From the NCBI GenBank assembly GCA_021824845.1, contig JAKAJY010000079.1, positions 1-9,570 of the forward strand: a stretch of DNA of 9,570 nucleotides, in the 5' to 3' direction. The stretch comes from an archaeon (GTDB lineage: Archaea > Thermoproteota > Nitrososphaeria > Nitrososphaerales > Nitrosopumilaceae). The position numbers and the translations under genes were made by a program. Below the pieces are notes generated by a model. That model did not search any database. It saw only the letters and a list, made by a program, of their open reading frames with translations, and was not told the DNA's origin. This document shows, one piece after another, positions 7,254 to 9,570 of this stretch; position 1 is the stretch's first letter, and each line of letters opens with the position of its first letter.

Positions 7254-7511
7254 ATGTCATACAAGTTGCCAAAGCTGGAAGAGATCTATGACAAAATAGA
7301 GTCCGAGCAGAGTGTGCCAATGAGCCAAGAAGACGGTTACCAGTGGGGGCTAGACTATCTCAAAGATATAGAAAAACAACTACAAAAACTAGAGAAAAAA
7401 GCACTGGAGCAAAACAATCCCACACTATACCAAAATGTCAGGCTTTCCATGCAGCGCTCCCTTGAGGCACAGCAGGAAATTACAGACAAAATCAACGGAC
7501 TACGAAAGTAA
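7254..7511 (+). CDS. Small helical protein of unknown function in chemotaxis cluster
   Basis: An 85-residue, highly charged, almost wholly helical protein. It has an N-terminal helix with LPKLEEIYDKI, a central GYQWGLDYLKDIEKQLQKLEKK segment that reads as an amphipathic or coiled-coil helix, and a C-terminal helix ending in INGLRK. It has no cysteines, no membrane segment and no signal peptide. I do not recognise a family. Codon use and composition match the neighbours, and the opposite strand offers nothing better, so a real gene is likely. Its position between cheW and cheB suggests a soluble adaptor or accessory of the chemotaxis array, but this is inference from context only. Confidence 0.7.
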   Translation: MSYKLPKLEEIYDKIESEQSVPMSQEDGYQWGLDYLKDIEKQLQKLEKKALEQNNPTLYQNVRLSMQRSLEAQQEITDKINGLRK

Positions 7512-7662
7512 TACCGAACAAATCCATGATTTTTGTGTGATCACCACAAACACACTTGATGATATATCGTGATTTGATTTTACGTCATTAATGCAATCTG
7601 GATTGATCAGTCCTAGCTTTACCATACCTGGAGGCACTTGCTTTGGTTAAAATGGTGATAAA
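7512..7662 (+). promoter_or_regulatory. cheB leader region with possible promoter and short upstream ORF
   Basis: A 151-bp gap. It contains a perfect palindrome GTGATCAC (7537-7544) nested in a TTTGTG/CACAAA inverted pair (7532-7537 and 7545-7550). A palindromic TATA-like GATATATC lies at 7561-7568, about 26 bases before an ATG at 7591. That ATG opens a 19-codon reading frame ending in TAA at 7648-7650, in the same frame as cheB and 12 bases before its start. Just before cheB, GGTGAT (7654-7659) matches the archaeal Shine-Dalgarno. A separate promoter for cheB/cheA is plausible. Whether the short ORF is translated is unknown. Confidence 0.4.
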
Positions 7663-8727
7663 TTGCTAGCAAAATCAGTTTCATCACAGATTAACGTATT
7701 GATAATTAACGATTCCGCATACATGAGCACGCTTCTCAAGGACTTGGTCTCAACTGAAACAATTCGAGTTTACGATATTGCAAGAGATGGAATCGAGGGA
7801 CTGCGCAAAATCGCATTGCAAAAGCCTGATGTCATACTGCTTGATCTGGAAATGCCTAGAATGGATGGCGTGACGTTCATTGAGGAAATGGTAAAGCGCG
7901 GAACACTAATCCCTACCATACTGGTTAGCAGCTTCAGCCAAGATGGTGCAAAAATTGTTTTGGATGCGCTGGAAAATGGCGCAATTGATTTTATCCCAAT
8001 ATCTCAGGTAAATCCAGATGGCACAAACCATCTCAAGGAAACCCTGATCACAAAGGTTACTGGTGCTGCAAAATGTGATCCATACAAATTAGTGATTGAA
8101 AAAATCGGCACACTGAAGCCAAAAAGAAAAGCAATCGTGTCATCTCAGGCAGCATCAATTGTAGTAACAATCGCATCATCGACTGGTGGGCCAAACATTG
8201 TTCAAACAATTCTTGCAGGATTGCCAGCTGATCTCCCGGCAGGGATCTTGGTTGTCCAGCATATGCCAAAAGGATTTACACAAAAATTTGCCGAGCGGCT
8301 AAATGAAGCATCTGAAATTACCGTAAAAGAGGCACAAGAAGGAGATCTGATCACACAAGGAGTTGCCTTAGTTGCCCCAGGAGATCTACACATGGAGGTG
8401 GATTCCAATCTCAAAATCAAACTAATCAATGGACCTAAGCGATTTGGAGTCAGGCCTGCAGCAAACGTTACAATGGTATCTGCATCAGAGTTCTTTGGCG
8501 CAAATACTGTTGGGGTAACACTAACTGGGATGGGACATGATGGTGCATTTGGCATGAAGACCATAAAGCGAAGGGGAGGTAAGACGTTTGCTCAGGACGA
8601 AAAATCATCTGTTGTTTTTGGCATGGCGAAAGCAGCAGTAGATCTAAATGCAGTGGACCAATTGTTACCACCAGAAAAAATAGCGGGCGCAATAGTTGAG
8701 GAGGTCAAAAAGCTTGTCGCAAAGTAG
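7663..8727 (+). CDS. cheB: CheB, chemoreceptor methylesterase/deamidase with degenerate receiver
   Basis: A 354-residue protein of normal CheB length: a receiver domain (about 10-130), a short linker (about 135-164) and a methylesterase domain (about 165-350). In the methylesterase the catalytic triad is intact: Ser173 in SSTGGP, His200 in VQHMP and Asp292 in GMGHDG. It removes methyl groups from receptor glutamates to allow adaptation. In the receiver the phospho-acceptor Asp61 is present in LLDLEMPRMDG, but the acidic pair is Asn16-Asp17 instead of Asp-Asp, and the normally invariant Lys (in DFVTKP of E. coli CheB) is Ile113 in DFIPIS. The start is TTG, preceded by GGTGAT; an in-frame TAA at 7648-7650 excludes upstream starts. 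It overlaps cheA by 14 bp. Confidence 0.94.
   Translation: MLAKSVSSQINVLIINDSAYMSTLLKDLVSTETIRVYDIARDGIEGLRKIALQKPDVILLDLEMPRMDGVTFIEEMVKRGTLIPTILVSSFSQDGAKIVLDALENGAIDFIPISQVNPDGTNHLKETLITKVTGAAKCDPYKLVIEKIGTLKPKRKAIVSSQAASIVVTIASSTGGPNIVQTILAGLPADLPAGILVVQHMPKGFTQKFAERLNEASEITVKEAQEGDLITQGVALVAPGDLHMEVDSNLKIKLINGPKRFGVRPAANVTMVSASEFFGANTVGVTLTGMGHDGAFGMKTIKRRGGKTFAQDEKSSVVFGMAKAAVDLNAVDQLLPPEKIAGAIVEEVKKLVAK
8700..8705 (+). promoter_or_regulatory. Shine-Dalgarno for the TTG start of cheA inside cheB
   Basis: GGAGGT inside the 3' end of cheB lies eight bases before TTG at 8714. It matches the archaeal consensus exactly, whereas the first ATG of the frame (8738) has only CCGAGAG before it. 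This decides the TTG start for cheA. Confidence 0.65.
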
Positions 8728-9570
8728 CTACCGAGAGATGTATGTCTCAGAGGCACTAGAGCACGTAGAGACAGTAAATGAGACTCTGCTAAAGCTGGAG
8801 GAAGAACCAGAAAAGCGCGAATATTTAGATTTGATATTTCGATCTGCTCATACTGTAAAGGGCATGTCGGCTACAATGGGATATGATGATACTAGGGAAC
8901 TATGTAAAAACATTGAGAATATTTTTGATAATATCCGCAAAGGCCAAGCAAAGCTTACGCCGAACTTGGCAAGTGCTCTTTTCAAATGCATTGATTTGTT
9001 GCGTGAGATGATTGCAGATGAAAAAAAGAAAGTAGATCTCAAACCGTTTTTGCAAATGCTGGAAAAACCAGATGAAATACAACATACTGCAACTGAGGCC
9101 TCCACTAATAATACAAAATCACCCACAATTCGTGTCAAAATGACGGACCTCGACTCACTTGTGAATCTGGTAGGAGAGCTAGTGATATCAAAAATGCGAC
9201 TAGAACAAACAATGAGCAAAAGCTCCGATGACTCACATCAAGTTCTGATGGAGCTTGACAGGCTGGTTACTGACTTACAATATCAATCCATGAAGCTGAG
9301 ACTAGTTCCAGTCGATCAGGTCTTTAGCAGATTCACAAGACTAGTCCGAGATACGTCTGCAGCACTTGGCAAACAAGTAAATCTAGTTATGGAAAGCTCA
9401 GGCATTGAGCTGGACAGAACTGTCCTTGATGCTATAACTGATCCATTACTGCACATTTTGCGAAACTGCGTAGACCATGGCCTAGAACCGCCAGAAGAGC
9501 GAGCAGAAGCAGGTAAGTCAACAACCGGAACCATTCGACTAACTGCATATGGTGTGGGAGATCAGGTAGC
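8714..9570 (+). CDS. cheA: CheA chemotaxis histidine kinase, N-terminal part (cut by window end)
   Basis: The first 285 codons of CheA; the gene continues past the window. With the TTG start, residues about 6-110 form the P1 Hpt domain, with the phospho-accepting His46 in FRSAHTVKGMSATMGY. A linker of only about 25 residues (111-136) then leads straight into the P3 dimerisation domain (from about 137, with TDLDSLVNLVGELVISKMRL), so no P2 (CheY/CheB-docking) domain is present. The P4 ATPase region begins near 206, and its N-box HILRNCVDHG is at 247-256. CheA autophosphorylates in response to receptors via CheW and passes phosphate to CheY and CheB. The TTG at 8714 is chosen over ATG 8738 because GGAGGT lies eight bases upstream and because it restores an SSYREMYVSEA beginning that completes the first P1 helix. 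The start overlaps cheB by 14 bp. Confidence 0.93.
   Translation, partial: MSQSSYREMYVSEALEHVETVNETLLKLEEEPEKREYLDLIFRSAHTVKGMSATMGYDDTRELCKNIENIFDNIRKGQAKLTPNLASALFKCIDLLREMIADEKKKVDLKPFLQMLEKPDEIQHTATEASTNNTKSPTIRVKMTDLDSLVNLVGELVISKMRLEQTMSKSSDDSHQVLMELDRLVTDLQYQSMKLRLVPVDQVFSRFTRLVRDTSAALGKQVNLVMESSGIELDRTVLDAITDPLLHILRNCVDHGLEPPEERAEAGKSTTGTIRLTAYGVGDQV

Overview
The window is most likely from a motile ammonia-oxidising archaeon of the Nitrososphaeria (Thaumarchaeota). The basis is an archaeal motility (archaellum, arl/fla) cluster running directly into a bacterial-type chemotaxis (che) cluster, archaeal Shine-Dalgarno sequences resembling GGAGGTGATC, several TTG/GTG starts, probable leaderless starts behind TATA boxes, and a moderately AT-rich, Lys/Ile/Thr-rich coding style. 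The lineage is inferred from gene content and style, not from a database match. All supported genes lie on the + strand.

Bases 2-6454 hold the archaellum machine, in order: the 3' end of an archaellin gene (filament subunit); a two-TM, coiled-coil protein with a diverged ArlCDE-like C-terminus (candidate switch or scaffold); arlG and arlF (stator and pseudo-periplasmic proteins); arlH (KaiC-like regulatory ATPase); arlI (hexameric motor/assembly ATPase); and arlJ (polytopic platform). The genes are tightly packed, with ATGA overlap between arlI and arlJ. The only sizeable gap is 104 bp before arlH, which holds T-tracts, a TATA-like element and a strong Shine-Dalgarno sequence, so arlHIJ may also be transcribed independently.

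Bases 6455-9570 hold chemotaxis genes: cheW with an unusual acidic tail, a small unrecognised helical protein, cheB (receiver plus methylesterase) and the first 285 codons of cheA (P1, P3 and start of P4; no P2), cut by the window edge. A 56-bp spacer after arlJ carries a TATA-like box and a perfect 9-bp-arm inverted repeat ending exactly at the cheW ATG, suggesting a regulated leaderless promoter. cheB has a 151-bp leader, and cheA overlaps cheB by 14 bp.

Functionally, receptors (not in the window) would signal through CheW to CheA. CheB would reset receptor methylation, and a CheY (not in the window) would carry the signal to the archaellum base, where the ArlCDE-like protein, ArlH, ArlI and ArlJ sit. 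No insertion sequence, tRNA, rRNA or CRISPR array was seen. The most notable points are the membrane-anchored ArlCDE-like protein, the CheB receiver lacking the conserved lysine and one acidic-pocket aspartate, the P2-less CheA, the CheW tail, the small unknown che-cluster protein, and the operator-like inverted repeat before cheW.
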